Of a DNA stretch of 64,000 nucleotides, positions 25,541-33,929 are shown piece after piece. This DNA is from Miltoncostaea oceani. GTDB lineage: Bacteria > Actinomycetota > Thermoleophilia > Miltoncostaeales > Miltoncostaeaceae. The stretch lies in assembly GCF_018141545.1 (NCBI RefSeq), contig NZ_CP064356.1, positions 3,175,001-3,239,000 of the forward strand, read 5' to 3'. The translations under genes and the position numbers were made by a program. The notes beneath the pieces are model-generated. The model had not been told where the DNA came from, made no database searches, and worked only from the letters and a program-made list of their open reading frames with translations. Within the stretch, counting starts at the first letter, position 1. Each line of letters starts with the position of its first letter.

Positions 25541-26755
25541 TCAGCCGATCAGCAGCCCCGTCAGGTACATCACGACGACGCCGGCGAGGAACCCGCCGAC
25601 GACCCACCCCGACCCGAGCCCGCCGGGTGCGCGGCGGCGCAGGTGGCGCAGGACCTCCACCACGACCTGGGCGGCGGCGCCGACCGCGACCGCGAAGAAG
25701 AGGACCGCCAGGACGTCGTTCACGAGGAAGCCGCCGATCCAGGCGCCGAGGATGGCGGGGGCGCCGGCGACCAGGGCGAGCGCCGCGAGCCGGGAGCGAC
25801 GCACGCGCGCGCCGTCGGCGATGGGGGCGACGATGCCGAGGCCCTCCGTGACGTTGTGGACCATGAAGCCCATCACGAGGAAGCTGCCGAGGGCGAGCTG
25901 GCCGACCGCGAACGACGACCCGATCGCGAGGCCCTCGCCCAGGTTGTGGAGGCCGATCCCGATCGCGACCATCGTCGCCAGGCCCACGCCCGCGAGGGGG
26001 ACGCCCACCGCCCCGCCCGCGCCCCGCCGCGAGAGGCGCTGGGCCACCCACGCCAGGCCGAGGTAGCTGACCGCCACCCCGATCAGCACCAGCCCGGGGC
26101 CGCCGAGCGCGCCGGGCAGGGCCGCCTGCAGCTCGAGGGCCTCGAAGAGGGCGTCCACGGCGAGGAAGCTGAGCAGCCCCGCGGTGACCGCCATGAACAG
26201 GGCGAGCCACTGGTCGCCCGCGGAGCGCAACGCGGGCAGCCAGAGCATCCCGAGCGCGACGGGGACGACGCCGACGAGGAACCCGAGCAGCGCGTACCCG
26301 CCGACGCTGCCCCCGTCGAGGCCGGGGGTGGCGACGGCCGCGGGGACCGCGAACGTCGTCTGGATGCCCGTCGAGCTGGTCACGCCCACCGTGTAGGGGT
26401 CGTCCTCGACCCACGTGTACGGGATCTCGATCGTGGTGGAGCGCAGGCGCCCGATCGTGTCCGGGCCGTCCGTGGTGAACGGCACGACGGCGTCGTCGAC
26501 GGTGACGACCGCGACGGTGATGTCGTCGGCCTGGGGGTTGCGGACCAGCACGCGGATCTCCCCCGGGTGGAACTCGACGCGGCGGATCTCCACCTCGTCG
26601 GCGGGCGGCGGGTCGCTGCCGATCAGGTCGGTGATCGTGCTGTCCGACGCGACGTAGCCGGCCGCCACCCCGATCAGGAGGAGGATGGGCAGCAGCGCGA
26701 GCAGGCGCGTCCCCCACCCGCCGGCGCGCGGCGACGGCGCGGGTCCGGTGGCCAT
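25541..26755 (-). CDS. ZIP-family metal transporter with an extracytoplasmic N-terminal domain
   Basis: 404 residues from ATG 26755, which overlaps the stop of the multicopper oxidase gene by one base. Residues ~15-40 are a signal-anchor, ~45-140 a beta-rich domain (VEFHPGEIRVLVRNPQADD, like cupredoxin-type domains), and from ~150 eight or so hydrophobic helices. The key ZIP helices are visible: IGIGLHNLGEGLAIGSSFA and MGFMVHNVTEGLGIVAP, each with the H-N-x-x-E-G metal motif. Zn2+ or Fe2+ movement is the family function. Coupling to a copper oxidase suggests metal homeostasis or metallation in the envelope. Confidence 0.88.
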   Translation of the reverse strand: MATGPAPSPRAGGWGTRLLALLPILLLIGVAAGYVASDSTITDLIGSDPPPADEVEIRRVEFHPGEIRVLVRNPQADDITVAVVTVDDAVVPFTTDGPDTIGRLRSTTIEIPYTWVEDDPYTVGVTSSTGIQTTFAVPAAVATPGLDGGSVGGYALLGFLVGVVPVALGMLWLPALRSAGDQWLALFMAVTAGLLSFLAVDALFEALELQAALPGALGGPGLVLIGVAVSYLGLAWVAQRLSRRGAGGAVGVPLAGVGLATMVAIGIGLHNLGEGLAIGSSFAVGQLALGSFLVMGFMVHNVTEGLGIVAPIADGARVRRSRLAALALVAGAPAILGAWIGGFLVNDVLAVLFFAVAVGAAAQVVVEVLRHLRRRAPGGLGSGWVVGGFLAGVVVMYLTGLLIG

Positions 26756-27753
26756 CAGTCGTCGGCCACGTCGAAGAAGCCCATCCAGCCGAGGTCGGTG
26801 AACTCGGACTGGTGGGCGTGGAACATGAACCGGCCGGCGTTGTGCCAGTCGATCTCGATGATCCCGCGCTCGCCCTGGCACTGCATGACGGTGTCGGTGT
26901 ACTCGAACTGGTCGGTGCTGCCGGTGCGGTAGTAGCGGAAGAACTCGCCGTGGAGGTGGAACGAGTTGATCAGGTCGAACTCGGTGAGGTTCGCGAGGTA
27001 GATCCGCAGCGTCTCGGAGCGGCGCACCCGGATCGGGTACTTCGCGTAGTAGAACGCCCGCCCGTTGACCGAGTAGAAGTTGTTCTCGCCGTCGCCGTCG
27101 GTGTCGTAGCCGTTCATCACCAGCACGATCTCGCGGGCCGGGCGCCGCGGCGTGGGCGGGTCGATGATGAACGCGCCGTAGAGGCCCTTGTGGATGTGCT
27201 TCTTCAGGGGCGCGGCGTGGCAGTGGTAGAGCTGCATCCCGTACGGGCGCGCCGGGAACCGGTAGGTGAACGACCCGCCGGGCTCGACGATCTCGAACAC
27301 CCCGTCCATGTTCGCCGGGTGGATCCCGTGGAAGTGGATCGTGTGGGGGTGCGACCCGGCGTTCGTGAACTCCACCTCGAGGATGTCGTCCTCGGTCGCG
27401 CGGATCACCGGCCCCGGCACCGTGCCGTTGTAGGTCCACGCGGGGAAGGTCACCCCCGCCGCCACCTCGATGTCGCGGTCGATCGCCGCGAGCGTGTAGC
27501 GGCGGACCCGCCCCGGCCGGTGTGGCAGGGCGGGCGGCGGCGTCAGGAGGTCGTCGAGGTCGCCCGGCCCGCCGGGGGCGGGGACGACGTCGCCGGCCAT
27601 GGCGGCGTGGCCGAGGGAGGGGTGCGCGGCGGACGCGGCCGGCGGGCCGCCGCTGAGCGCGGGTGCGGCGACGAGCCCCGCCATCGGCAGGGCGGCGAGG
27701 GCCGGGGCGGCGCCAGCGATGACCTGGCGGCGGGTGAAGCGTCTGTCAGCCAT
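26755..27753 (-). CDS. Tat-exported multicopper oxidase (nitrite-reductase-like, two cupredoxin domains)
   Basis: 332 residues from ATG 27753; an ATG at 27768 is less likely because operator DNA lies there. The N-terminus has a twin-arginine signal (RRFTRRQVIAG, then an Ala/Leu-rich segment). Copper ligands are visible: HTIHFHGIH, YHCHAAPLKKHIHKG, FHLHGEFF and HAHQSEFTDLGWMG, which supply type 1, 2 and 3-like sites. Size and motif order fit the small multicopper oxidase/NirK-like group that takes electrons from or oxidises metal ions. It is the first gene of an operon with a ZIP transporter and is preceded by ArsR-type operators, so metal-responsive control is likely. Confidence 0.88.
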   Translation of the reverse strand: MADRRFTRRQVIAGAAPALAALPMAGLVAAPALSGGPPAASAAHPSLGHAAMAGDVVPAPGGPGDLDDLLTPPPALPHRPGRVRRYTLAAIDRDIEVAAGVTFPAWTYNGTVPGPVIRATEDDILEVEFTNAGSHPHTIHFHGIHPANMDGVFEIVEPGGSFTYRFPARPYGMQLYHCHAAPLKKHIHKGLYGAFIIDPPTPRRPAREIVLVMNGYDTDGDGENNFYSVNGRAFYYAKYPIRVRRSETLRIYLANLTEFDLINSFHLHGEFFRYYRTGSTDQFEYTDTVMQCQGERGIIEIDWHNAGRFMFHAHQSEFTDLGWMGFFDVADD

Positions 27754-27782
27754 GGGTGGCTTATACATTTAGCCACGGCTAA
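27743..27782. promoter_or_regulatory. Tandem operator-like palindromes before the multicopper oxidase
   Basis: TTAGCC-AC-GGCTAA (27769-27782) is a perfect inverted repeat with the same half-sites as the ArsR operator at 18974. A second, degenerate copy follows around the start codon (minus strand TAAGCC-ACCCAT-GGCTGA, about 27746-27763). Both genes thus have ATG within or beside a TTAGCC/GGCTAA site. Confidence 0.65.
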
Positions 27783-27866
27783 CAGCAATGGTGAGACGCG
27801 ACTAGCGCCGGGGTGATTCCGGCGGGTCACGGCCCCGGGGCGAAGGGAGCGGGCCCCGCCGCCGAT

Positions 27867-28922
27867 ATGGATTCCATGACCCCGACGCCCCTCTCGTCGG
27901 TGCGCACCGCGCGCCCGCGGACGATCCTGACCGTGGCCGCCCTGCTCGCCGTCGGCATCGCCGTGGTCAGCGGGATCAAGGCGATCGACGTCGGCGGGGC
28001 CGCCGCGGCCCTGACCCACGCCCGCCCGGAGCTGCTCGTCGCCGCGATGGGCCTCTACCTGCTCAGCCAGACGGCGTCGGGACTGATGTGGGGCGTCTGC
28101 CAGGGGGCGGGTGACGTGCGCATCGCGATGCCGACGACCCTCGGCCTGCACTGGATCGCCCGTGCGTCGTGCGAGCTGCTGCCGGCGGGCCTCGGCGAGG
28201 CCCTGCGGGTGGCGGCGGTGCGGCGCCACCCCGACGGCGCCCGCGCCGGCACGTGGCGCATCGCCGGCGCCCTCACGGGCTCCAAGGTGATCGACGGCGT
28301 CGTCACCGCGGTCGTCGTGCTGGTGATCGCCCTCGCCACCCCCCTGCCGGGCGCCGCCGCCGGCCTGCGCTGGACGGCCCTCGCGGGTGTCGGCGCGTTC
28401 GCCGTGGCGGGCGTCGCGTGGCGCCTCGGCCGCGGTCGCCTGCCCGTCCGCCTCGCCCCCGCCCGCATGCGCCGCGTCAGCGCGCGGCTGGCCGAGGGCG
28501 CCGGCGTCCTCTCCGACCCGGCGGGGGCGCGGCTCGCGGGTCTGCTCGCCCTGCTCTCGGTGCTGCTGCGGATCGCCTGCCTCGCCGTGCTGCTCGGCGC
28601 CCTCGGCATCGCCCCCCAGGCGGCCCCCCTCGCGTTCGCCGCGATCGTCCTCGCCGGCGTCGTGCCGGGGGCGCCCGGCGGCGTCGGCGCCCGCGAGGTC
28701 GTGCTGCTGCCGGCCCTCGCGCTCGCCCACGGGGTCCCCGGCGCGGACGCCCTCGCGTTCAGCATGGCCGTGCAGGCCATCGCGCTGACGACGTCGCTCG
28801 TCGCCGGCGGCGTCGCGCTGCTGTGGCTCGGGCCCTCCCTGGCGCGGGGGCGCCGGGCGGCCGGCGAGCCGGTGCCCGACCTCGAGCAGGTCCCCGCCGT
28901 CGCGGTCGCCACCCGGGCCTGA
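27867..28922 (+). CDS. Flippase-like / LPG synthase transmembrane-domain protein (UPF0104)
   Basis: About 351 residues; start taken at ATG 27867, with ATG 27876 equally possible and no strong ribosome site. It has around eight hydrophobic helices. ASCELLPAGLGEALRVAAVRR and the later VPGAPGGVGAREVVLLPAL are the two hallmark segments of the lysylphosphatidylglycerol synthase TM/UPF0104 family, where they line the lipid path. Without a C-terminal transferase domain it is likely a lipid flippase or scaffold, not an aminoacyl transferase. It diverges from the copper oxidase operon. Confidence 0.75.
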   Translation: MDSMTPTPLSSVRTARPRTILTVAALLAVGIAVVSGIKAIDVGGAAAALTHARPELLVAAMGLYLLSQTASGLMWGVCQGAGDVRIAMPTTLGLHWIARASCELLPAGLGEALRVAAVRRHPDGARAGTWRIAGALTGSKVIDGVVTAVVVLVIALATPLPGAAAGLRWTALAGVGAFAVAGVAWRLGRGRLPVRLAPARMRRVSARLAEGAGVLSDPAGARLAGLLALLSVLLRIACLAVLLGALGIAPQAAPLAFAAIVLAGVVPGAPGGVGAREVVLLPALALAHGVPGADALAFSMAVQAIALTTSLVAGGVALLWLGPSLARGRRAAGEPVPDLEQVPAVAVATRA

Positions 28923-28935
28923 GGCCCGGGTGGCG
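28907..28935. terminator. Perfect hairpin whose loop is the stop codon
   Basis: A 13-bp perfect stem CGCCACCCGGGCC/GGCCCGGGTGGCG with the 3-base loop TGA, which is exactly the stop codon of the flippase-like gene. It also ends the convergent hydrolase gene. It can act as a bidirectional terminator. Confidence 0.65.
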
Positions 28936-28946
28936 CGCGGGGGTCC

Positions 28947-30119
28947 CTAGCGGGTGGAGAGCTCCGCCCGCAGGGCCGGGTGGATCGGGCGTCCGGCGAT
29001 GGCCCGGAACGCCGCGTAGCTGGGCTTCGGCGCACCGCCCGCACGCAGCAGGCCGGCCGGCCAGTCCCGGTTGTCCTCGAGGTTGAACCAGACGACCGCG
29101 GCCATGCGGGGGCTCTTCACGAGCGGCAGCGAGAAGATCTGCCGCAGGAAGAGGCGCTGCTGGGCGAGGCCGGAGGGCTTCAGGTCGGGGCGGAAGCTGG
29201 TCCGCGCCGTCGTGTAGCCCGCCTCGGTGACGTAGAGCTTCATGCCCTTGCGCTTCGTGTCGAGCGTGTCGTAGATCTCCTGCAGGCTCGACCACGTCGG
29301 GAAGGCCTTGAGGTACGACTTCGTCGAGAACTTCGGCCCGCGCGACGGGTAGATGTGCTGCGAGTAGGCGTCGAACTTCAGCGACTTGTCCTTGACGAGG
29401 GCCTGCATCCAGGGCTTGGCGCCGAGGTTGCCGCCGCCGCTCGAGCTGCGCGGCCCGCCGACGCCGGCGATGACGATCGCCCGCGCGTTGGCCTTCTTGA
29501 TCTGCGGGTAGGCGGCGCGCACGAGGCCCTTGTACTTCGCGACGTTGGTGCCGCTGTTGAACCGAAAGAACGCCTTCAGGTTCGGCTCGTTCCACACCTC
29601 GAAGTGGCGCACCCGCGGCAGCAGGGCGACGCCGCCGGTCGGCACGAAACGGCCGCTGTAGCGCGTCGCGAGGGCGCGCATGAACTGCCCGTAGAGCGCC
29701 GGGACGGGCGCGTTCGGGTTGTACGCCGTCTTGTATCCGGTGTTGCGGCCCTGGACCGCCCAGTCCGGGGTGCTGTAGACGCTCACGATCGGCGTGATCC
29801 GGGCGACGGTCAGGCCCGTGAAGATCTCGTCGAGGCGGGTCCAGTCGTACGCCGGGTCGTTCGGGTCCGTCGGGTTGGCGGGGCGCGTGGGCGCCACGGC
29901 CGACCAGAGGACGTCGATGCGGGTGACCTTGGCGCGGGTCTGCTTCACCGCCTCGACGCGGGCGGGGATCTCCGCCAGCGGAGCGGTGGTGAGGACGTCG
30001 TCCTGCACGGCGGCCACGCCGGCGACGCCGGTCGCGGGGATGGCCAGGGCGGCGCCGACCGCGGCGGTCGCCGCCAGTCCGATCAGGGCACGCCGGGGCG
30101 CGAATGCCTGTGGTCTCAC
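28947..30119 (-). CDS. Secreted glycoside-hydrolase-superfamily (TIM barrel) protein
   Basis: 390 residues from GTG 30119. Residues 1-32 are a Sec/Tat-like signal (PRRALIGLAATAAVGAALA). The rest is a (beta/alpha)8 glycosidase of clan GH-A: RIDVLWSAVAPTRP, ITPIVSVYSTPDWA, then HFEVWNEPNLKAFF (the acid/base Glu in NEP), YSQHIYP, and VTEAGYTT (the nucleophile Glu near the end of strand 7). The pattern is closest to GH39/GH5-type proteins. The substrate is not apparent. It stands alone on the minus strand after a shared terminator. Confidence 0.82.
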   Translation of the reverse strand: MRPQAFAPRRALIGLAATAAVGAALAIPATGVAGVAAVQDDVLTTAPLAEIPARVEAVKQTRAKVTRIDVLWSAVAPTRPANPTDPNDPAYDWTRLDEIFTGLTVARITPIVSVYSTPDWAVQGRNTGYKTAYNPNAPVPALYGQFMRALATRYSGRFVPTGGVALLPRVRHFEVWNEPNLKAFFRFNSGTNVAKYKGLVRAAYPQIKKANARAIVIAGVGGPRSSSGGGNLGAKPWMQALVKDKSLKFDAYSQHIYPSRGPKFSTKSYLKAFPTWSSLQEIYDTLDTKRKGMKLYVTEAGYTTARTSFRPDLKPSGLAQQRLFLRQIFSLPLVKSPRMAAVVWFNLEDNRDWPAGLLRAGGAPKPSYAAFRAIAGRPIHPALRAELSTR

Positions 30120-30210
30120 CGGTCTCGTCTCCTCATCCAGGGCACGGGCGGCGGGGATGGTACCAACGATGGGCCCGGACCCCGACCGGCCGGGGCGGCC
30201 TTACGGACCT

Positions 30211-30672
30211 CTAACGCCTGTCGTCGAAGAACGCGCGCAGCAGGCCGAGCGCCTCGGCGGCGAGGACGCCCCCCTGGATCTCGACGCGGTGCAGCAACCG
30301 GGGGTCCTGGAGCGGGTTGATCACCGAGCCGGCCGCCCCGACCTTCTGGTCGGGGGCGCCGAAGACGACGCGGGCGACGCGCGCCTGCTGGATCGCGCCG
30401 GCGCACATGGGGCACGGCTCGAGGGTGCAGTAGAGGACGGTCCCGAGCAGGCGCCACCCGCCGAGCGTGACGGCCGCGGCCCGCAGGGCCAGCACCTCCG
30501 CGTGCGCCGTGGGGTCGCCGCGGGCCTCCCGCTCGTTGTGCGCGGCGCCGACCACCTCGCCGTCGCGCACCACCACCGCCCCGACGGGGACGTCGCCGTG
30601 GTCGGCCGCCTCGGCCGCCTCGCGGAGCGCGACCCGCATGAAGTGCTCGTCGCGCGGGAAGACGCGGGTCAT
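30211..30672 (-). CDS. tadA: tRNA-specific adenosine deaminase TadA
   Basis: 153 residues from ATG 30672. The zinc deaminase site is complete: HAE at residues 57-59 and PCPMC with cysteines 87 and 90 (LEPCPMCAGAIQQARV). It ends with RVVFGAPDQKVGAAGSVINP, the TadA-type C-terminal part. TadA changes A34 to inosine in tRNA-Arg(ACG); a piece of exactly this tRNA is seen at 60.54 kb as an integration scar. It is alone between the hydrolase and the divergent MOSC gene. Confidence 0.9.
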   Translation of the reverse strand: MTRVFPRDEHFMRVALREAAEAADHGDVPVGAVVVRDGEVVGAAHNEREARGDPTAHAEVLALRAAAVTLGGWRLLGTVLYCTLEPCPMCAGAIQQARVARVVFGAPDQKVGAAGSVINPLQDPRLLHRVEIQGGVLAAEALGLLRAFFDDRR

Positions 30673-30707
30673 GGCGGGACCCTACCCGTGGGGGGTACCC
30701 TGCGGCG

Positions 30708-31361
30708 GTGCGCATCGTCGCGGTCAGCACGGGCCTGCCGGCCGACCTCACCTCCGGGTCCCGCACCGTCCTGAGCGGCATCGTGAAGGCGCCGGTCGAC
30801 GGGCGCGTCGCCGTCGGGCCGACGGGCCTCGCCGGGGACGGGCAGGCCGACCTCTCGGTGCACGGCGGCCCCGACAAGGCCGTGTACGCCTATCCGCTCG
30901 AGCACTACGCCCACTGGGCGGCGGAGCTCGGGCGCGACGACCTCGCGCCGGGGCACTTCGGCGAGAACCTCACGGTCGAGGGCCTGCCGGAGGACGAGAT
31001 CGCGATCGGCGACGTGCTGCGGTCCGACGGGGCGCTGTTCGAGGTCAGCCAGCCCCGCGTGCCGTGCTTCAAGCTCGGGATGCGGATGGGCGACCCCGGG
31101 TTCCTGAAGCCGTTCCTGCGCAGCGGGCGCGTCGGCTTCTACCTGCGGGTGCTCGAGACCGGATCGGTCGGGGCCGGCGACGCGCTGCGCCGGGAGCACG
31201 CGGCGGAGGGGTCGATGACCGTCCGCGGGGTCGCGGCGCTCCTGCTCGACTCCGCCTCCGCGGACGACCTGGCCCGGGGGGCCGAGGTCGCCGCCCTCCC
31301 CCTCGCGTGGCGGGAGGGGTTCGCGAACCGGGCGATCGCCCTCAGGCGGCGGCCTGCATGA
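30708..31361 (+). CDS. MOSC domain protein (YiiM-like)
   Basis: 217 residues from GTG 30708, divergent from tadA. VAVGPTGLAGDGQADLSVHG, GPDKAVYAYPLEHYAHW, HFGENLTVEGLPED and EVSQPRVPCFKLGMRMG (with the conserved MOSC cysteine) are the full set of MOSC/YiiM motifs. MOSC proteins bind the molybdenum cofactor; YiiM types reduce N-hydroxylated substrates. The molybdate transport operon at 51-55 kb would supply metal. The last bases overlap the convergent membrane-protein gene. Confidence 0.88.
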   Translation: MRIVAVSTGLPADLTSGSRTVLSGIVKAPVDGRVAVGPTGLAGDGQADLSVHGGPDKAVYAYPLEHYAHWAAELGRDDLAPGHFGENLTVEGLPEDEIAIGDVLRSDGALFEVSQPRVPCFKLGMRMGDPGFLKPFLRSGRVGFYLRVLETGSVGAGDALRREHAAEGSMTVRGVAALLLDSASADDLARGAEVAALPLAWREGFANRAIALRRRPA

Positions 31362-31830
31362 CCAGCAGGGCGGCGTACCCGGCGGCGTAGGAGCCGGTGA
31401 GCGCGATCGGGACGGCGCGGGGCAGGTCGCGCACCCGGAAGTCGCTCGTGGCGAGGAAGGCGAGCTTCACGAGGTCGCCGGCGAGCATCAGGGCGCCGAA
31501 CGCGACGACGTGACCGCCCAGGTCGCCGTCGCGGGCGAGGGCGACCGTCATGCAGACGTGGCCGGCGAGCATGAGGGGGATGAACGCCATGCCGACGACC
31601 TCGCGCTCGAGCAGGCGGTCGGCGACGGCGGCGAGCAGACCGGCGGAGAGGACGGCGAGCAGGATCACCTGCGCGAGCCGGATGCCGTCGGCCCCGTCGG
31701 CCGCCCGCCCGAGGGCCGTGACGAGCGCCGCGACGCCCACCACGATCCCGGCGCCCTTCAGGGCGGTCTCGAGCCACCCGAGCGGGCCCCACTGCCCCAC
31801 GTGCCAGTCGCGGCGCACCGGCTCCGTCAC
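31342..31830 (-). CDS. Four-to-five-helix integral membrane protein, unknown function
   Basis: 162 residues from GTG 31830, overlapping the preceding stop (GTGA). Hydrophobic helices are clear: GAGIVVGVAALVTAL, VILLAVLSAGLLAAV, GMAFIPLMLAGHVCMTVAL, VVAFGALMLAGDLVKLAFL, and AGYAALLVMQAA. No family name is recognised. It is the last gene of a four-gene operon whose members all overlap by four bases, so its role should be tied to the LOG/nitroreductase genes or to the partner membrane protein before it. Confidence 0.7.
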   Translation of the reverse strand: MTEPVRRDWHVGQWGPLGWLETALKGAGIVVGVAALVTALGRAADGADGIRLAQVILLAVLSAGLLAAVADRLLEREVVGMAFIPLMLAGHVCMTVALARDGDLGGHVVAFGALMLAGDLVKLAFLATSDFRVRDLPRAVPIALTGSYAAGYAALLVMQAAA

Positions 31831-32642
31831 GGCGCGGGGCAGATCGCGGCGCCGGCGGGGATGACGGCGCGCGCGGCGGCGGCGTCGAAGCCGCCGGTGC
31901 GGACCACGTCGGCGGGCGAGGCGCCGCCCCCGTCGACGGCGACGGCGTAGTGGTGCAGGCCGTCGGGGCTCACGGTCGCGGCGGCCGCGGGCCCGCAGAG
32001 GCGCGCGACCTCCTGGTCGACGAGGCGGACGTCCGCCTGGCGGGCGGCGGCGGTGATGCGCCCCTCCGGCGGCGACGCCGGGCCGGGGCCGACCACGGCG
32101 AGGACCCCGACGACGATCGTGCCGGCGGCGAGGACGCCGAGGCCGGCGTGGCGCAGGGTGCGGCCGTCCCGCGAGCCGCGCCAGGGGGGCGCGGCCTCGG
32201 GGAGCGGGCGGGCGAAGCGCCCCCGGCGCGCCGGGGGGAGGACCGCCGCGACGGGCGCGAGGCACGCGATCACGGCGACGCCGACCTGGGAGGCCTCGAG
32301 GCTCGCGAGGCCGAGCATCCGGAGCGGCAGGCAGGCGACGGTCCAGAGGGCCGCGAGCGCCAGCACCGCCGCCGCGCGGTGGACGCGGCCCCAGGCGGTC
32401 CAGGTGCGGGCCGCGCGGCGCCACGGGGGCAGCGCGAGGTAGGCGTCGACGCGCCGGCGGCGCCAGATCGCGCGGGCCGTCTCGCCGACGGGGCCGCCCG
32501 CGGGGCCGAGCAGCGGCTCGAGCTGCTCCGCGACCTCGGACTCCAGCTGGGCCTGGCGGCGCAGCATCCCCTCGGTGCGCTCCCGCGCCAGGCGCTCCCG
32601 GCGCCCCGAGGGGCGGCCGATCGGCGCGGACGCCGCCGTCAC
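31827..32642 (-). CDS. Membrane protein with basic cytoplasmic N-terminus, unknown
   Basis: 271 residues from GTG 32642, overlapping the LOG gene stop (GTGA). Residues ~1-105 are charged and helical (RRERLARERTEGMLRRQAQL). Two hydrophobic segments follow (VLALAALWTVACLPLRML, then VGVAVIACLAPVAAVLP), a loop, and a third one (LGVLAAGTIVVGVLAVVGPG). The C-terminal ~80 residues are probably extracytoplasmic, with two cysteines (RLCGPAAA and AAICPAP). No homology is recognised. Confidence 0.65.
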   Translation of the reverse strand: MTAASAPIGRPSGRRERLARERTEGMLRRQAQLESEVAEQLEPLLGPAGGPVGETARAIWRRRRVDAYLALPPWRRAARTWTAWGRVHRAAAVLALAALWTVACLPLRMLGLASLEASQVGVAVIACLAPVAAVLPPARRGRFARPLPEAAPPWRGSRDGRTLRHAGLGVLAAGTIVVGVLAVVGPGPASPPEGRITAAARQADVRLVDQEVARLCGPAAAATVSPDGLHHYAVAVDGGGASPADVVRTGGFDAAAARAVIPAGAAICPAP

Positions 32643-33361
32643 GACGGCTCCCCGACGGCCATGCGCACGATCTCGTCGGGGTCGTCGGACATCTGGATGA
32701 GGTCCATGTCGCTGCGGCCGACGAACCCGTCGTCGAGCAGGCGCGCCTGGATCCAGCGCACCAGCCCGGCCCAGTGGGACACGCCGCACAGCACCACCGG
32801 GAAGCTGCGGGCCTTCCCCGTCTGGATCAGGGTGAGCGCCTCGAACAGCTCGTCCATCGTCCCGAACCCGCCGGGGAACACGATGTAGGCCTCGGCGTAC
32901 TTCACGAACATGGTCTTCCGGACGAAGAAGTACCGGAAGGCGATCGCCAGGTTCACGTAGTCGTTGACGGCCTGCTCGTGCGGCAGCTCGATGGTGCACC
33001 CCACCGACATGCCGCCGGCCTCCGACGCACCCCGGTTGGCGGCCTCCATGATCCCCGGCCCGCCGCCGGTGATGACGGCGTACCCGCGCTCCACGAGCCG
33101 GCGGCCCACGTCGCGCGCGAGCTCGTAGTGGGGGTTCTCGCTGCCGATCCGGGCGGAGCCGAACACCGACACGGCGGGGCCGACCCGGGCGAGGGCGTCG
33201 AAGCCGTCGACGAACTCGCCGAGGATCCGCAGGACGCGCCACGGATCGCTGTGCAGGAACTCGGGGTCGCTGCCGCGCCCGAGGAGGCCCGCGTCGGCGT
33301 GCCCGAGGGCGGCCTCCCCCGGTCCGCGGGCCCCGAGGCGGCCGCGCCGCTCGAGGCTCAC
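32639..33361 (-). CDS. LOG family (TIGR00730) protein, cytokinin riboside phosphoribohydrolase-like
   Basis: 240 residues from GTG 33361, overlapping the nitroreductase stop (GTGA). The LOG signatures are intact: SVFGSARIGSENPHYELARD, ITGGGPGIMEAANRGASE and the PGGFGTMDELFEALTLIQTG loop. The active site is in the PGGxGTxxE motif. LOG-fold enzymes hydrolyse nucleotide monophosphates to base and ribose 5-phosphate. N-terminal residues ~1-40 precede the core, as in the longer bacterial LOG group. It is the second gene of the operon. Confidence 0.88.
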   Translation of the reverse strand: MSLERRGRLGARGPGEAALGHADAGLLGRGSDPEFLHSDPWRVLRILGEFVDGFDALARVGPAVSVFGSARIGSENPHYELARDVGRRLVERGYAVITGGGPGIMEAANRGASEAGGMSVGCTIELPHEQAVNDYVNLAIAFRYFFVRKTMFVKYAEAYIVFPGGFGTMDELFEALTLIQTGKARSFPVVLCGVSHWAGLVRWIQARLLDDGFVGRSDMDLIQMSDDPDEIVRMAVGEPS

Positions 33362-33885
33362 CGGTCCGCCGATCCGACGTGCCGCACGAGCGCGTCGAGC
33401 GGGAGGCGGGCGGCGCCGGCGCTCCACCGGGCCACGTCGCGGCGGGCGGGGTCGCGGGGTCGCTCGGGGGACCCGAACGTCAGGACGATGACGGCGCGCT
33501 CCGGCGCCTCGATGCCGAGGGCGCGGGCGAGCGCGTCGCGGTCGGCGATGCCGTTCGGGCACGAGGTGACGCCCTCCGCCCAGGCCGCGAGCATCATGTT
33601 CTGGGCGGTGCGCCCCGCGTCGAAGTCGACGAGGCCGCCGCCGGGGCTCACGACGAGCACGACCACGAAGCCGGCGGACATGACGTTGCCCGCGGCGTAG
33701 ACGGCGTCCGCGACGGCGGGGACCGCCTCGCCCTCGACCACCACGAACCGGCAGGGCTGCCGGTTGCGGGCGCTGCCGGCGAGGCGGCCCGCGTCGAGGA
33801 TCGCGGTGCGCACCGTATCCGGGACCTCGGCGCCCGAGTAGCGGCGGGCGTCGCGCTTGCTGGCCACGGCGAGGTGCACGTCCAT
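33358..33885 (-). CDS. Nitroreductase family FMN protein
   Basis: 175 residues from ATG 33885. VASKRDARRYSGAEVPDTVR, LAGSARNRQPCRFVVV, FDAGRTAQNMMLAAWAEGVT and VIVLTFGSPER are the standard nitroreductase flavin-binding segments (S/KRxxRR...N.QPW..., AQN..L.A...G). The start is preceded only by a short spacer to the next gene. It leads the operon with the LOG gene. Electron acceptor unknown (nitro compounds, quinones or a flavin-linked reaction). Confidence 0.88.
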   Translation of the reverse strand: MDVHLAVASKRDARRYSGAEVPDTVRTAILDAGRLAGSARNRQPCRFVVVEGEAVPAVADAVYAAGNVMSAGFVVVLVVSPGGGLVDFDAGRTAQNMMLAAWAEGVTSCPNGIADRDALARALGIEAPERAVIVLTFGSPERPRDPARRDVARWSAGAARLPLDALVRHVGSADR

Positions 33886-33929
33886 GCCCGGGCAGGTTAG
33901 ACGACGGGTCGCGGGCCGCGACCCGGGTG

